From Haliotispira sp965263485 (GTDB taxonomy: Bacteria; Spirochaetota; Spirochaetia; SP-2023), in contig CBDHHO010000002.1 in NCBI GenBank assembly GCA_965263485.1, forward strand, positions 17,551-81,550: a stretch of 64,000 bases of DNA, in the 5' to 3' direction. Of this stretch, positions 1 to 8,299 are shown in pieces. The notes beneath the pieces were generated by a model. The model was not told where the DNA came from. It searched no databases and was given only the letters and a program-made list of their open reading frames with translations. Every line of letters starts with the position of its first letter. Position 1 is the first letter of the stretch. Both the position numbers and the translations under genes were made by a program.

Positions 1-365
1 TGAGGCCGAGGCTGCACCACATTTGTGCTACCGAGGGGCGGTCCTCAAGGGCAAAGAGGACTTCATAGTTTGGAGAGATTTGTTGGCGGTAGAATTCAGC
101 CTTGATTTCATGGTCTGGGCGTTCGTCGCTGAGTTTGCGCATGAGTAGTTGAGGCTTGGGCCAACCGTGTCGGATGAGCCAGTTTTTGGTCTGCGGTCTG
201 AGGGATTTGCTGCGGCGGGTGGCGAAGATTATTGTATAGCCGATTTCTTTGTAGGTCTTGATGATGTTCGCAGCTACGGGGTATTCTTCGTCAGAGGGGA
301 TGGTGCGGCGGAATAGTTCAACTGTCTCTTCCAGGGGGATGTCTTCCCAGCGGCGGCACTGTAGC
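1..365 (-). pseudogene. HAD phosphatase fragment, polynucleotide-kinase 3'-phosphatase type, cut by window edge
   Basis: Read on the minus strand, an open frame from about 365 to the window edge encodes IPSDEEYPVAANII, then a GYTIIFATRRS segment (motif II, with the threonine and arginine of the PNK phosphatase group), RHGWPKPQLLMR, and VLFALEDRPSVAQMW (acidic motif IV). This order matches the phosphatase half of T4-type polynucleotide kinase, which is common in phages. The DxDGT nucleophile motif expected about 40 residues earlier is absent. The frame instead abuts the truncated DUF5664 gene in another frame, which suggests a deletion junction near 350-360. I infer a broken gene; the C-terminus lies outside the window. 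Confidence 0.55.
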
Positions 366-525
366 GGTGTTCCGCGTTTTCGACTCGTTTCCAGTTGTCT
401 CGTCCGTATTTGTTTGCTCCGAAGTCGAGGACGCGCACGACTTGTTCGAGGGCTTCAAAGGGGAGTAGGCTGTAGTCCGCTTTCCCGGCATCGTGTTTCC
501 GGCCCGCTTCGTTGGTGGCTGCCAT
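274..525 (-). pseudogene. DUF5664 phage protein (dATP/dGTP diphosphohydrolase-like), C-terminus replaced
   Basis: The first ~45 residues (KHDAGKADYSLLPFEALEQV, then VLDFGANKYGRDNWKRVENAEHRY) match the conserved N-terminal half of DUF5664, a phage nucleotide-hydrolase-like family. After HRY the family normally continues with an alpha-helical second half. Here the frame runs through sequence that in another phase encodes the neighbouring HAD fragment, so the real C-terminus is lost. The ATG at 525 overlaps the stop of the preceding small gene as TGATG, which supports translational coupling and makes it a better start than the ATG at 534. Role in the original phage: control of nucleotide pools, by family inference only. 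Confidence 0.55.
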
Positions 526-659
526 CAGCTGCATCCTCCGTCCAGAGCGCAGGCACTGGTAAGAGCGTCGGGGTCCCCGGGGATGGGGGCCGGCTCGATG
601 CCTTTGAGGAAGTCTTCTTCAGAGTTTTCCCCGTCGTTCGGGATTGTTTCTGCGCTCAT
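525..659 (-). CDS. small acidic phage-operon protein, 44 aa, unknown
   Basis: A 44-residue acidic protein starting MSAETIPNDGENSEED and ending in a short cysteine-containing tail. Its ATG at 659 overlaps the TGA of the upstream 46-aa gene (ATGA), and its own TGA overlaps the ATG of the DUF5664 gene. It therefore sits in a tightly coupled run of small genes typical of phages. A longer in-frame version from 779 has no ribosome-binding site and would read across the upstream gene. I recognise no family. The overlap structure is the main reason to call it real. Confidence 0.45.
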   Translation of the reverse strand: MSAETIPNDGENSEEDFLKGIEPAPIPGDPDALTSACALDGGCS

Positions 660-796
660 CGTGGGCGTGTCCAGTCGTGTATCCATTGGCTCAGGCTCCA
701 CAGGCCGCACAGTTGGAACAGCCCCATCAGCGGGTGCCCCAGCAGGTTGTGCGGCAAATAGCGCAGTTTTTGTTTCCATTCTGTTGACGCTTTCAT
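656..796 (-). CDS. small phage protein with LPHNLLGHPLM motif, 46 aa
   Basis: The ATG at 796 is preceded by AAGGAG with seven bases of spacing, the best ribosome-binding site in this part of the window. The product, 46 residues, contains RYLPHNLLGHPLMGLFQL and ends WIHDWTRPR. This pattern recurs in small uncharacterised phage proteins (LPHNLxxHPLM followed by LHDxTxP). The ATGA overlap with the next small gene supports an operon. No function is known to me; the hydrophobic centre could be a short amphipathic helix. Confidence 0.55.
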   Translation of the reverse strand: MKASTEWKQKLRYLPHNLLGHPLMGLFQLCGLWSLSQWIHDWTRPR

Positions 797-933
797 TGTC
801 TTTCTCCTTGTCCTTTTTGTCGTTTTCTGCTATAGTGTCCTCATAAGCCCTGTGGTAAGTACGCTAGTCGGTAAGCGAGCATCCCTGCTTTTTGCATATG
901 TATATGTCGTTCGAGTCGACCCGCCGCAAGGGC
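797..933. other. gap between small phage genes and MuF
   Basis: A short stretch between the minus-strand MuF gene and the minus-strand small-gene run. It carries the Shine-Dalgarno for the 46-aa gene at its low-coordinate end. I see no convincing hairpin terminator or promoter in it. Confidence 0.4.
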
Positions 934-2187
934 TTATTTCGTATATACAGGCTCTCCTGTTGTTACTCGTGTGTTCCCTATAGATACCTTGGTATAGCTG
1001 ACCAGTTGCAGGGGTCTGTTTCCGTTCTGGCGGAATATTACCCGCGCTTCTTCTTCTTTGTTTAGTCCGTAGACGAATAGCCAGGTGCCGTTTTGCTGGT
1101 CCCGGAAGATTTGTTCGGGGTTGGCCAGTTGGCCGGGCATGTCGGCTATCTGCGGCAGGCTGAGGTCGCGTTCGGGGCGGGGCTCTCCGTTTTTGTTGCG
1201 TCCCCGCCCTCCGTGGATGATGGCTTTGTCCGTGGCCATCAGTTTGGCGTCCACTTTTGCCGCTCCGCCCAGGGTGTCAATCACTTGCTGCTCCAGGGTG
1301 CTCAGGTGGATCGGTGCGTCTTTGTTGGGACTGGATTTCCCGGTGAGCAGGCGTTTGCTGTATTCTCTCCATTCCCCTTTGCTCATTTGTTTTTTGGCCA
1401 GTTCGTTGCGGTAGTTTTCCATCACGCTGCGCAGGGCACCGGCTTTGCGCAGGCCGTCGTAGCTTTTCCAGTTGGGGGCCAGGGCTTCTTTGGCGGGGTT
1501 GTAGGCCCAGGTGGGGTCGAGTTTGGGGGCCCCTTCCCCCGGTCCGGGCGGGGTTTTCCGGGCTCCCGCCTGCCACTCTCTTTCGGCTTGAGATTGTGTG
1601 AGCGGGCTGCGGTAGCAGGCACAGCGCCAGCCGTTGGGCGGGGTGATGGTATCCCAGGCGGGGTCGTCGGCTTTGAGTACCATGTTGTGCCAGGCGGCGT
1701 GGCTTTGGCGTTTGTTTTTGCGTTGGCGTTGTTTGTATTGCCAGTAGGGGTAGATGTGTTGGATTCCCCAGAGTTTGCGGGTCTGTGCGGCACTGTAGGC
1801 GGTGAGCTGGTTCTGTTGGTAGATGATGCCGATGCGCCAGTTGATGTATTCTTTGGCTTGTCTGCGCCGCGTCTTGTCGGGTTTGCCCTCTGGGGTGCGG
1901 GCTTCGGGGTCGATGTCGGGCCTCCCGTACCAGCCTTTTTCGGCCATCAGTGTCTTGATTTCCCGTTTGGTCTTCTGGTAGCTTTGGCCGCTTTGCTGGG
2001 CCTCTATCAGTATTTTGTGCAGTTCGTCTAAAATTCCGGCCCCGGCACTGTGGGCGGCGGTGAAGGCGTGGGCGTGTTCGCCCCATTTTAGGTCGTCCCA
2101 GGCTTCGCTTTCGACTATTTTCTTGCGTTTGAGGAAGTCGATGGCTTCTTTGGGCTTGGGCGGGTCGGCATCACGGCGTGGCATCAT
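934..2187 (-). CDS. Mu gpF / SPP1 gp7-like head morphogenesis protein with C-terminal PBECR-like domain
   Basis: About 417 residues. The region AWDDLKWGEHAHAFTAAHS, the phrase YINWRIGIIYQQNQLTAYSA, then QRKNKRQSHAAWH and WDTITPPNGWRCACYR are hallmarks of the MuF minor head protein (PF04233), which takes part in early head assembly and is packaged with DNA. The last ~80 residues (TWLFVYGLNKEEEARVIFR to VYTK) lie outside the head domain and resemble the PBECR nuclease-like modules often fused to MuF; that assignment is tentative. I chose the ATG at 2187 (MMPRRDADPP), which follows a GGGGGATA ribosome site and slightly overlaps the upstream gene. An in-frame ATG at 2199 is the alternative. It is an orphan relic: no terminase or capsid genes follow in the window. 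Confidence 0.8.
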   Translation of the reverse strand: MMPRRDADPPKPKEAIDFLKRKKIVESEAWDDLKWGEHAHAFTAAHSAGAGILDELHKILIEAQQSGQSYQKTKREIKTLMAEKGWYGRPDIDPEARTPEGKPDKTRRRQAKEYINWRIGIIYQQNQLTAYSAAQTRKLWGIQHIYPYWQYKQRQRKNKRQSHAAWHNMVLKADDPAWDTITPPNGWRCACYRSPLTQSQAEREWQAGARKTPPGPGEGAPKLDPTWAYNPAKEALAPNWKSYDGLRKAGALRSVMENYRNELAKKQMSKGEWREYSKRLLTGKSSPNKDAPIHLSTLEQQVIDTLGGAAKVDAKLMATDKAIIHGGRGRNKNGEPRPERDLSLPQIADMPGQLANPEQIFRDQQNGTWLFVYGLNKEEEARVIFRQNGNRPLQLVSYTKVSIGNTRVTTGEPVYTK

Positions 2188-2503
2188 TATCCCCCGCATC
2201 TTGGGCTCCGCTGTTGCGGCTCACGTGGCGCAGTTCGTCTATATGGTGGGCCAGTTTGCTGCGCTGTTTGCTTTGTTTGCGGCTTTGATACCGCTTTGTA
2301 AGCGCGTTGAATGCCCCTGCAAAGTCCCCTTCTTTTTCCAGTGCGGCAAAGTAGTCTTCCTGCATTTCGTCCAGGGCGGCCTGCTCAAATGGGAAGAGCT
2401 GCAAAGCCAGCTGGATCGGGTGACGCAGATATTGCAGACCTTGCAGCAAAGCCTGCAAACGCCGGTCAACGAGCCGGGCAACGGCAGCCCCAGTGCGTTT
2501 CAA
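2171..2503 (-). pseudogene. truncated phage gene upstream of MuF (possible portal C-terminus)
   Basis: An open minus-strand frame ending 17 bases inside the MuF gene, the usual overlap for the gene preceding MuF in Mu-like phages, which is the portal. The last ~70 residues (AALDEMQEDYFAALEKEGDF, then FNALTKRYQSRK) look like genuine helical protein. They are not clearly diagnostic of the gp29/DUF935 portal family. The N-terminal ~35 residues overlap a plus-strand frame that also looks coding, so an inversion junction probably lies near 2390-2500 and the gene is a 3' remnant. Confidence 0.35.
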
Positions 2504-2719
2504 GCCGCTTTATTGACTGCGCTCGGAACCTTGCAGCTACCGGACTATTCGCAGGTGGAAAGCGATAAGGTCTTGCACGGAGCAGGCTCTTCAACAGGCA
2601 CAGATGGCAATTCTGTGGCCGGATCGGGACAAGAGTCTCAAGCCTCCGGCGACCAAGAGGGCTCCACTCTCGGCGACCAAAATAGTGACACAGTTGGTAT
2701 TTTTGAATTAGAAACATAG
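2243..2719 (+). pseudogene. phage structural-gene 3' remnant upstream of gp46 block
   Basis: From about 2395 the plus strand encodes LQSQLDRVTQILQTLQQSLQ, followed by a serine-, glycine- and aspartate-rich linker (SSTGTDGNSVAGSGQESQ) and a stop 12 bases before the next gene. That part looks like the coiled-coil end of a phage tail or baseplate protein. The first ~50 codons from the ATG at 2243 lie opposite the minus-strand gene and read like non-coding shadow. The true N-terminus is therefore missing. No family can be assigned. Confidence 0.3.
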
Positions 2720-2731
2720 GAGCTTAAAGAA

Positions 2732-3625
2732 ATGAATATATTTAAAGGTGAGATTAAGGCAAGCATCAGCGATGCCAGGCTGCAAGAACTGGCCATGGAA
2801 GTCCTTTTGCCCCAAGCGCCTTTGCCAGAAGAGTTAAAGGCTTTGATAAAGCCCGCTTTGATTCAGGGTATTATCGATGCCGAGCGGACACTCTGGCAAA
2901 TGAATGACGATTTCCCCGCCATTCCTGGAAGATGGGCCAGAACATTGTTTGCCATGAGTTTGCCGGTCCGGGGGATAGCCGAAATGGATGATATTGGCTG
3001 GGTAAGCGCAGGAATAGGTGCTGGTGCTGGTGCTGGTGCTGGTGCTGGTTTAGGATTTGCAATGGCCTTTGCTGTGTCAACACCGATTGGCTGGATGGCT
3101 TTAGCAGGTGCTGGAATTGGAGTTGTGTTGGTCAGTCTTGGCATGGGGGTCTTGACAGCCATTACCAGTGACTACACAACAACAGTAGGCCGCGGCCAGA
3201 TCAGCCAAGGGGCTTGGGATCAAGCAGTAGCGGCTTATGGGGCCTACTTCCCGCAGTATCTGGACAAGGTTATGCAGGAAATCAAACTCAAAACTCGCAT
3301 GCAGCTTGCCATGAGTAGCTATAAGCTGAATGACATCAGCGTAAAGTACAACCCGATGGGCAAGCAGAACGTCAAGGTGCTGGAGGATTTTATGATTGCG
3401 GCGGCCTTGCTGAAGAAGTGCCATAGGGCCGGAGATAGAATCAGCGAGGGGCGCAGCGCAGAAGATGCCCTCAAGTACGGCATCGCCGCCTACCACGGTG
3501 TTGATATGAATGCAGTCAACAAGGCTTTGGGCCGCGAAGGGGCCTTGGGGTTCCCCAGTGAGGCGGAGTTTGCCAGTTTGAAACGAAAAGATGACTATAA
3601 CTATGTGATGGAAGTCGTCAAATGA
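2732..3625 (+). CDS. phage-associated protein with Gly/Ala-rich membrane segment
   Basis: 297 residues, with AGGAG upstream of the ATG. Residues ~88-150 hold a GAGAGAGAGAGLGFAMAFAV stretch encoded by a GGTGCT tandem repeat, then two hydrophobic segments (PIGWMALAGAGIGVVLVSLG). The C-terminal ~60 residues (AEDALKYGIAAYHGVDMNAV and on) faintly recall the end of lysozyme or transglycosylase folds, but I see no catalytic motif. It overlaps the gp46 start by four bases (ATGA), so it belongs to the tail operon. It could be a degenerate tape-measure or tail-associated lytic protein; function unassigned. Confidence 0.5.
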   Translation: MNIFKGEIKASISDARLQELAMEVLLPQAPLPEELKALIKPALIQGIIDAERTLWQMNDDFPAIPGRWARTLFAMSLPVRGIAEMDDIGWVSAGIGAGAGAGAGAGLGFAMAFAVSTPIGWMALAGAGIGVVLVSLGMGVLTAITSDYTTTVGRGQISQGAWDQAVAAYGAYFPQYLDKVMQEIKLKTRMQLAMSSYKLNDISVKYNPMGKQNVKVLEDFMIAAALLKKCHRAGDRISEGRSAEDALKYGIAAYHGVDMNAVNKALGREGALGFPSEAEFASLKRKDDYNYVMEVVK

Positions 3626-3927
3626 CCTTCGATAAGCAGTCCATCAGCGACTTAGTGCAAATGAGCCTCGGCACGCACAAGGGCTCTTGGTGGGCCGACC
3701 CCGCCTTCGGCTCGCAGATCTACCGCATTGAGAAGGTGGATTCCCGCACGCCTGCGCTGTTTCAGAGCTACTGTATCGCAGCCCTGCAATGGCTCCTCGA
3801 TGACGCACTGGCCGCCGGAATCCGGGTGGAGACCGAACGCCGGGGGCGGGGCGGCATCGCTTACAGGATTGAAGTTACCCGGCCCGGAGGCGAGACCGAG
3901 CTGTTGGAGGCCATATGGCAAGTTTAG
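3622..3927 (+). CDS. Mu gp46-like baseplate protein
   Basis: 101 residues. SLGTHKGSWWADPAFGSQIY, the helical ALFQSYCIAALQWLLDDALA and the basic strand-rich C-terminus match Mu gp46 (PF07409), a gp25-like baseplate wedge component at the tail tip. Start ATG overlaps the preceding gene (ATGA), and the end overlaps the gp47-like gene by 13 bases. It has the normal family length of about 100-150 residues. Order gp46-gp47-gp48-fibre follows the Mu tail operon, which supports the call. Confidence 0.8.
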   Translation: MTFDKQSISDLVQMSLGTHKGSWWADPAFGSQIYRIEKVDSRTPALFQSYCIAALQWLLDDALAAGIRVETERRGRGGIAYRIEVTRPGGETELLEAIWQV

Positions 3928-4961
3928 ATGAACTGATACGGGCCGAAGAGCAGAAGACCCTGGCGGCCTACTCTCCGCTGGCCAATACCCCACGCCACAG
4001 CCTGCTGAAGGTGCTGGCCGGAGTGCGGGCCGGTGGGCGTTATCTGACGCAGGCGAATATTGAGACCCTGCTGCGGGAGATTTTCCCGGACACGGCCTCC
4101 GGAGAAATCCTGCGCGAGCACTGGCGCGACCGGGTGCCGCCGCTGGATCCGACTTACGCTGTGGGGGAGGTGGTTTTTAGCGGGGTGGACGGCACGGCGA
4201 TTCCCTCGGGCAGCCTGTGGAAACATCGCGGCGGGCAGCTCTACGGTCTGCTTACCTCTGGGGTGGTCTCGGGAGGGCAGTATGTCGGGCGGGTACTGGC
4301 CCAGAAGACCGGCAGCGCGGGCAATCTGGCAGCAGGCGAAGAGCTGGCACTGGCGAGCAGCCGTCCTGCGGGATTGGATGCCACGGCAACGGTTGCCGCA
4401 AGCGGCATTGGCGGGGGCGTGGATACCGAAGACGATACCACCTACCGGGCTCGGATCATAGCCTACGAGCGACAAGGCGTTCGCATTGGACGCTCGGGTG
4501 ATTATACGGCCTGGGCGGTGGACAGCAGCCCCGAAGTGAGTAAGGCCTGGGAATTTGCCAATTTCAACAGCAGCGGGGCGGTGTTGGTGCAGGTGGTCAG
4601 CGGCAGTCAATCGACCAGCGTGGCTCCGGTGCAAAACCTACAGGCGGTGAAAGATTATCTGAGCCGTGTTGCACCCATCCAGATGGTGGATGTGCGCAGC
4701 CCAAGCATCAAGCCTGTGGCGATGGTTATCAAACTCTTATCGCCAGAAGACACGGCGGCTAACCGCGCTGCTATAGAAGAGAGGCTGCGGCTGTTTTGGC
4801 AGACGGCAGCCAAGCCGGGCGGCAGTTATACCGAAGCGCAGCTGCGCATGGTGGTCGAGTTTGGGCTCAAGCAAGCGCAATTGAGGCTATTGAGCAACCC
4901 GATAAGCTTTAGCAAGTTTGAGCTGCCCACCCAGGGGACAATCACGTGGCAAGTGCTCTAG
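3915..4961 (+). CDS. Mu gp47-like baseplate J protein
   Basis: 348 residues, typical for Mu gp47 / P2 gpJ baseplate proteins (PF04865). Visible hallmarks are the N-terminal YSPLANTPRHSLLKVLAGV, the GTAIPSGSLWKHRGGQLYG segment and GGVDTEDDTTYRARIIA before the central domain. C-terminal AQLRMVVEFGLKQAQLRLL is also family-like. The protein forms part of the baseplate ring around the tail tube. It overlaps both neighbours and is intact, unlike the head genes on the other strand. Confidence 0.85.
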   Translation: MASLDELIRAEEQKTLAAYSPLANTPRHSLLKVLAGVRAGGRYLTQANIETLLREIFPDTASGEILREHWRDRVPPLDPTYAVGEVVFSGVDGTAIPSGSLWKHRGGQLYGLLTSGVVSGGQYVGRVLAQKTGSAGNLAAGEELALASSRPAGLDATATVAASGIGGGVDTEDDTTYRARIIAYERQGVRIGRSGDYTAWAVDSSPEVSKAWEFANFNSSGAVLVQVVSGSQSTSVAPVQNLQAVKDYLSRVAPIQMVDVRSPSIKPVAMVIKLLSPEDTAANRAAIEERLRLFWQTAAKPGGSYTEAQLRMVVEFGLKQAQLRLLSNPISFSKFELPTQGTITWQVL

Positions 4962-5605
4962 AATTTGAAAGGCACTATAGTGCAGGCCAATACTTTGATG
5001 CCTTGGTGGCTTTGCTACCCAAAGGTCCGTACTGGGATGAGCAATTAGCCGAACCGGAGAGCGACTTGGTGCGAGAGCTTATGTTGCAAGCGGCAAGTTT
5101 TAAAACGGAAAACGATCAAGTAGCCAATAGTTTAAAAGAAGGTCTCCCGCATCGGGCAGTAGAGACCTTGGCCCAATGGGAGATGCTGGCCGGGCTGGAT
5201 GGCGCAAAAAAGACCCTTGTCCAACGTCAAGAGGCTCTGCGCCGCTGGCGCAGCGGTATATTGCCTACGTGGGAAACGCTGGCAAGCATCGCAGCTAGCT
5301 ACGGCTATAAATTAAGTAGGAAGAGCTTCCCGCTAAAGGCGTGGACGACAGCCGCTACCATGGCAGATGTCTTGGCAGATGGGCGAGGCAATAACGTTGT
5401 GCATTTGATCATCAATGCCAACGGCAAGCAAGTACGGCCTGCGGGCATGGATGCAAGTTTTACGATGGGCAGCACGATGAGCGCACCGTTGTTTTTGCCG
5501 TTTACTATTGAGGCCTACTTTCCGCTAGTCCCTGTGAAGCTGAGGCAAGAGTTGGAAGCAGCCTTGCCGATCTATAAAATTGTCGAGCTGCGCTTTACGG
5601 CGTAA
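4946..5605 (+). CDS. Mu gp48-like tail protein (DUF2313)
   Basis: 219 residues. The start is a GTG inside the last codons of gp47. The N-terminal HYSAGQYFDALVALLPKGPY matches the conserved opening of Mu gp48/YmfQ (DUF2313, PF10076). The rest is the usual length for this tail-tip protein linking baseplate and fibres. The C-terminal FPLVPVKLRQELEAALPIYK resembles the family end. A ribosome site (AAGGAG) for the next gene follows directly, so the operon continues. Confidence 0.75.
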   Translation: MASALEFERHYSAGQYFDALVALLPKGPYWDEQLAEPESDLVRELMLQAASFKTENDQVANSLKEGLPHRAVETLAQWEMLAGLDGAKKTLVQRQEALRRWRSGILPTWETLASIAASYGYKLSRKSFPLKAWTTAATMADVLADGRGNNVVHLIINANGKQVRPAGMDASFTMGSTMSAPLFLPFTIEAYFPLVPVKLRQELEAALPIYKIVELRFTA

Positions 5606-5614
5606 GGAGTAGAT

Positions 5615-6751
5615 ATGAGTGATACAAGAGATCTCGATACGCGGTTGATCGAGACGAACCGGACGCTGGTTTTTGACGGGCAGTCGGTGAGCTATCCGGG
5701 AACGAACCAGCTGGGAGATCTGGTTGGGGGGCCAAGCGATCCGAATTCTCCGCCCAGTTACCCGCCTTTGAATTGGTTGAATAAGGTGAATCGCTTTTTG
5801 GGGCGGGTTTTCAATGCCCGCGGCCAGGGGGCCCTGGGTGATGGCACTACGGTGGCGCAGCTTGCAAGCGCGATCAGCCCTTACTGGATGCCCGGCGGGG
5901 TTTATACAGAGGGACGGATCGTCCTTCACAACGGCACCCAGTACCACTGCAGCAGCACCCACACGGCAACTTCCGCCAACAAGCCGGGGGTGGGGAGCGA
6001 GTGGGTACAGACAATTGACGCCGTTATGCCCGAGTTCCCAGGTGATGCACCCGATTTGAACCATTGGAACAGCTTAGAGACAACGCTTGGGGCGCAGTGG
6101 TGGGACAACAACGGCAAAGTTTACGTCTTGAACCATCCCTCCACCGGGCCGCGCAACCCCGGCAGCATCTGGACGATCAAAGTCCTTCCGGACGCTGTAG
6201 AAATGCAAATGACGGTCTATCCTAGTGATGAAAAGCCGTACATATACCTGAAAGTCGCCCCGAAGACGGCCGGCCCGGATGTGAGTAATTTCCCATGGAC
6301 GCAGCTGTGGGATAAAGACCGAATTGTCGCTGAATCAAGAAAGCCCGTGTATTACGTGGGAAGTTTTAGCGATAAAATCGTTATGAACGGCAGCGGGAAC
6401 TTAGGAGAGGTGCATAGTAGCCCGTATCAAGTCCTAAAAATTCCCGTTTCCGGGAAATACATGTTAATCTGCATGGTACGAGCCTTTTCCGATAAGCGCT
6501 ATTCCCCAGATGCAATGGTTGATTATTGGTGTGTAAGGTTTTATAACCCATATCTGTTCCTTATGGGCTCCAATGCTGCCGACTGGGGTACTGGGAAGAA
6601 TTTCGGATCGAATTTGGACGCGGCCTCGTCCAAGACTATCATCGCCGATATTTCGGCGGGACAGTTGCTGACAAGTAAGCTATCGGCCAAGATGAAAGGA
6701 AGGGCTGAATTTCATTTTGAAGCGAGAATCGTTGCATATAAAATTGATTGA
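5615..6751 (+). CDS. phage tail fibre protein with carbohydrate-binding module
   Basis: 378 residues with AAGGAG in front of the ATG. Residues 1-90 resemble tail-fibre attachment regions. Residues ~95-130 (GVYTEGRIVLHNGTQYHC, then a terminal SEWVQT) follow the pattern of chitin-binding modules of the CBM5/12 type: a Y-x-G-x-V-x-x-x-G-x-x-Y run ending in tryptophan. The C-terminal half is beta-rich and unrecognised, as expected for a receptor-binding tip. Position after gp48 fits a fibre. Host range is inferred only. Confidence 0.65.
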   Translation: MSDTRDLDTRLIETNRTLVFDGQSVSYPGTNQLGDLVGGPSDPNSPPSYPPLNWLNKVNRFLGRVFNARGQGALGDGTTVAQLASAISPYWMPGGVYTEGRIVLHNGTQYHCSSTHTATSANKPGVGSEWVQTIDAVMPEFPGDAPDLNHWNSLETTLGAQWWDNNGKVYVLNHPSTGPRNPGSIWTIKVLPDAVEMQMTVYPSDEKPYIYLKVAPKTAGPDVSNFPWTQLWDKDRIVAESRKPVYYVGSFSDKIVMNGSGNLGEVHSSPYQVLKIPVSGKYMLICMVRAFSDKRYSPDAMVDYWCVRFYNPYLFLMGSNAADWGTGKNFGSNLDAASSKTIIADISAGQLLTSKLSAKMKGRAEFHFEARIVAYKID

Positions 6752-6761
6752 GGAGTGAAAT

Positions 6762-7550
6762 ATGTTGATTGCAGTGAAAAACGATGGAATTATATCTGGC
6801 AGTTGGAATGTTGCCGACTGTGTCCCTCAGAAAATTGACGTCAATAATCTCATTGAAGTGCCTGATGGTGTTATTGTTGGGCATAGATCTTCATTATACA
6901 AAGAGGATTGGACGCTCAAATCCCCCGAGGAGCTGGCCTCCGAGGGGTTGGATGAGGAGGGCGAGCCCCCGCTGAGCCCCGAAGAGCTGGCAGCGCAAAA
7001 GGCGGCAGAGCTGGCAGAGGAGGCACGCGAGAAGGCAGAAGCGCAGTATCAGTCTGCCCTAGAGAGCGCTGAGGCGCGCTTTGGCGCTAAGAATACTGCG
7101 GACGCTTTATTGAGAGCGAAAATCGCGCGATTGCAGGATGAGATTATGTGGGCTGTTGACCAAAGGGATGAAGCAGCACACAACGCGGTTCTCCTGCACC
7201 ACTTGGGCGAGCCGGGCGACCACTTTGGCATCGCGAGCGCAAAACAATTAGAGCGCTATAAGCTCAAAATCGAGCTTGCACGCAGCGATTCTGATCTCTA
7301 CACGGCATCAGAACGGGGGAAAATCATCGCAGCGTATGAGGCGGCTGAAGCAGCTCTGCGGCCTGTTCTCGTAGCAATCGATGAATGCCGCAGAGTTTTG
7401 GCCCACAAGGCCGCCGCGGTCCAAAACGATGAGGATTTAGCAGCGGTACGGGCTGCGATCAAAGCACTGCAACAACACCCGCCGAGCGCCAGGCGCGAGG
7501 AGCTGGCCCAATGGGCCGCCGAGAACGGTGGCTGGCGCTCGGCGGAATGA
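6762..7550 (+). CDS. phage protein following tail fibre, coiled-coil, unknown
   Basis: 262 residues. The N-terminal ~50 residues (MLIAVKNDGIISGSWNVAD to YKEDW) are compact and could pair with the fibre, as tail-fibre assembly proteins do. Residues ~55-110 are very rich in E, A and K (PEELAAQKAAELAEEAREKA) and should form a long charged coiled coil. A second helical part runs to the end. It overlaps the DUF1353 gene by ATGA. No family is clear; position suggests a fibre chaperone or accessory tail protein. Confidence 0.5.
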   Translation: MLIAVKNDGIISGSWNVADCVPQKIDVNNLIEVPDGVIVGHRSSLYKEDWTLKSPEELASEGLDEEGEPPLSPEELAAQKAAELAEEAREKAEAQYQSALESAEARFGAKNTADALLRAKIARLQDEIMWAVDQRDEAAHNAVLLHHLGEPGDHFGIASAKQLERYKLKIELARSDSDLYTASERGKIIAAYEAAEAALRPVLVAIDECRRVLAHKAAAVQNDEDLAAVRAAIKALQQHPPSARREELAQWAAENGGWRSAE

Positions 7551-7888
7551 CTGGGTGGCGGCTTGCTGTGAGGATTGGCAACCTGGGGCGCAGCATCGAA
7601 CTGCTGGAAGATATAGTGCTTCTGGGCATCGTGGTGCCTTCTGGCTTTCGCAGCGATGGCGCCAGCATCCCGCGTATATTTTGGCCGGTTGCCCGGCCCT
7701 TTGGCAGTTCTCTGCCAGCCGCCCTGTTACACGATTATTTATTGACCGAGACGCAGCTCTCGCGGCGTGAATGCGACCGCTTGTTTTTGGCATCATTGAA
7801 GGCCACGACCCCATACAAGCTCAAACCATACATCTTGTACGTTGCGGTGCGAATTTATTCAATAATTGTCAGAAAGGATAAGAAATAA
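7547..7888 (+). CDS. DUF1353 phage protein
   Basis: 113 residues from the ATG at 7547, which forms an ATGA overlap with the previous stop; an in-frame ATG at 7511 would lie deep in that gene. VPSGFRSDGASIPRIFWPVA, then LHDYLLTETQLSRRECDRLF, is the DUF1353 (PF07087) signature seen in tailed phages of Mu and lambda type. The function of this family is not established. It closes the tail-side block of the phage remnant; nothing phage-like follows. Confidence 0.75.
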   Translation: MTGWRLAVRIGNLGRSIELLEDIVLLGIVVPSGFRSDGASIPRIFWPVARPFGSSLPAALLHDYLLTETQLSRRECDRLFLASLKATTPYKLKPYILYVAVRIYSIIVRKDKK

Positions 7889-8182
7889 AAAGACGGTGTG
7901 TAATGTAAACTCAATGTTGATAATGCGCACGGTGCGATTTCTTTTTATCGCATCATTTTTGGAATTTTATCGCGCGCGGGTTTAGAGTGGAGCACTCCTA
8001 TATATAAGGCTAGCGTACCGGCAATACTTTGGAGACAGTGAATTGAAAAATGATTTCATGAAAAACTCCTACGGGGTATCGTTGGACAAAACAGAAGGTG
8101 CTTGACCTGCTTGAAGACATTCAAAATTTTAGCCCGAGAAATATTGTTAACAGTAAGGGTCTTGACTAGTTAAGAGGTGCCC
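7889..8182. other. intergenic region after phage remnant
   Basis: About 290 bp with no gene I can support. It is AT-rich at first and ends in a degenerate right end of the dispersed repeat (AAGAGGTGCCC at 8172-8182), followed directly by an IS1595 fragment. It probably marks the phage/IS boundary. Confidence 0.4.
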
Positions 8183-8292
8183 TTAAGTAACTTCAACAGG
8201 ATAATGTTTATACCCATTTAATACCAGTCCATCATAAGCTTGCCAGCCATCTGAGTAAATTGTTGATCCTTCTAAAACTCTACCCTCAATTA
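8183..8292 (-). pseudogene. IS1595 (ISXO2-like) transposase fragment
   Basis: On the minus strand this stretch reads IIEGRVLEGSTIYSDGWQAY followed by DGLVLNGYKHYPVEVT and a stop. STIYSDGWxAYDGL is the second-aspartate region of ISXO2/IS1595 DDE transposases. Only ~35 codons survive. Both sides are repeat ends of the dispersed GGGCACCTCT family (8172-8182 and 8300-8314), so the transposase was cut by repeat insertions or rearranged between them. The stop codon itself is formed in the repeat. Confidence 0.55.
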
Positions 8293-8299
8293 TAGGTAA

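Noticed and set aside
1093..2031. Plus-strand open frame opposite MuF
   Set aside because: MuF motifs are unambiguous on the minus strand; the plus frame has no recognisable content or ribosome site.
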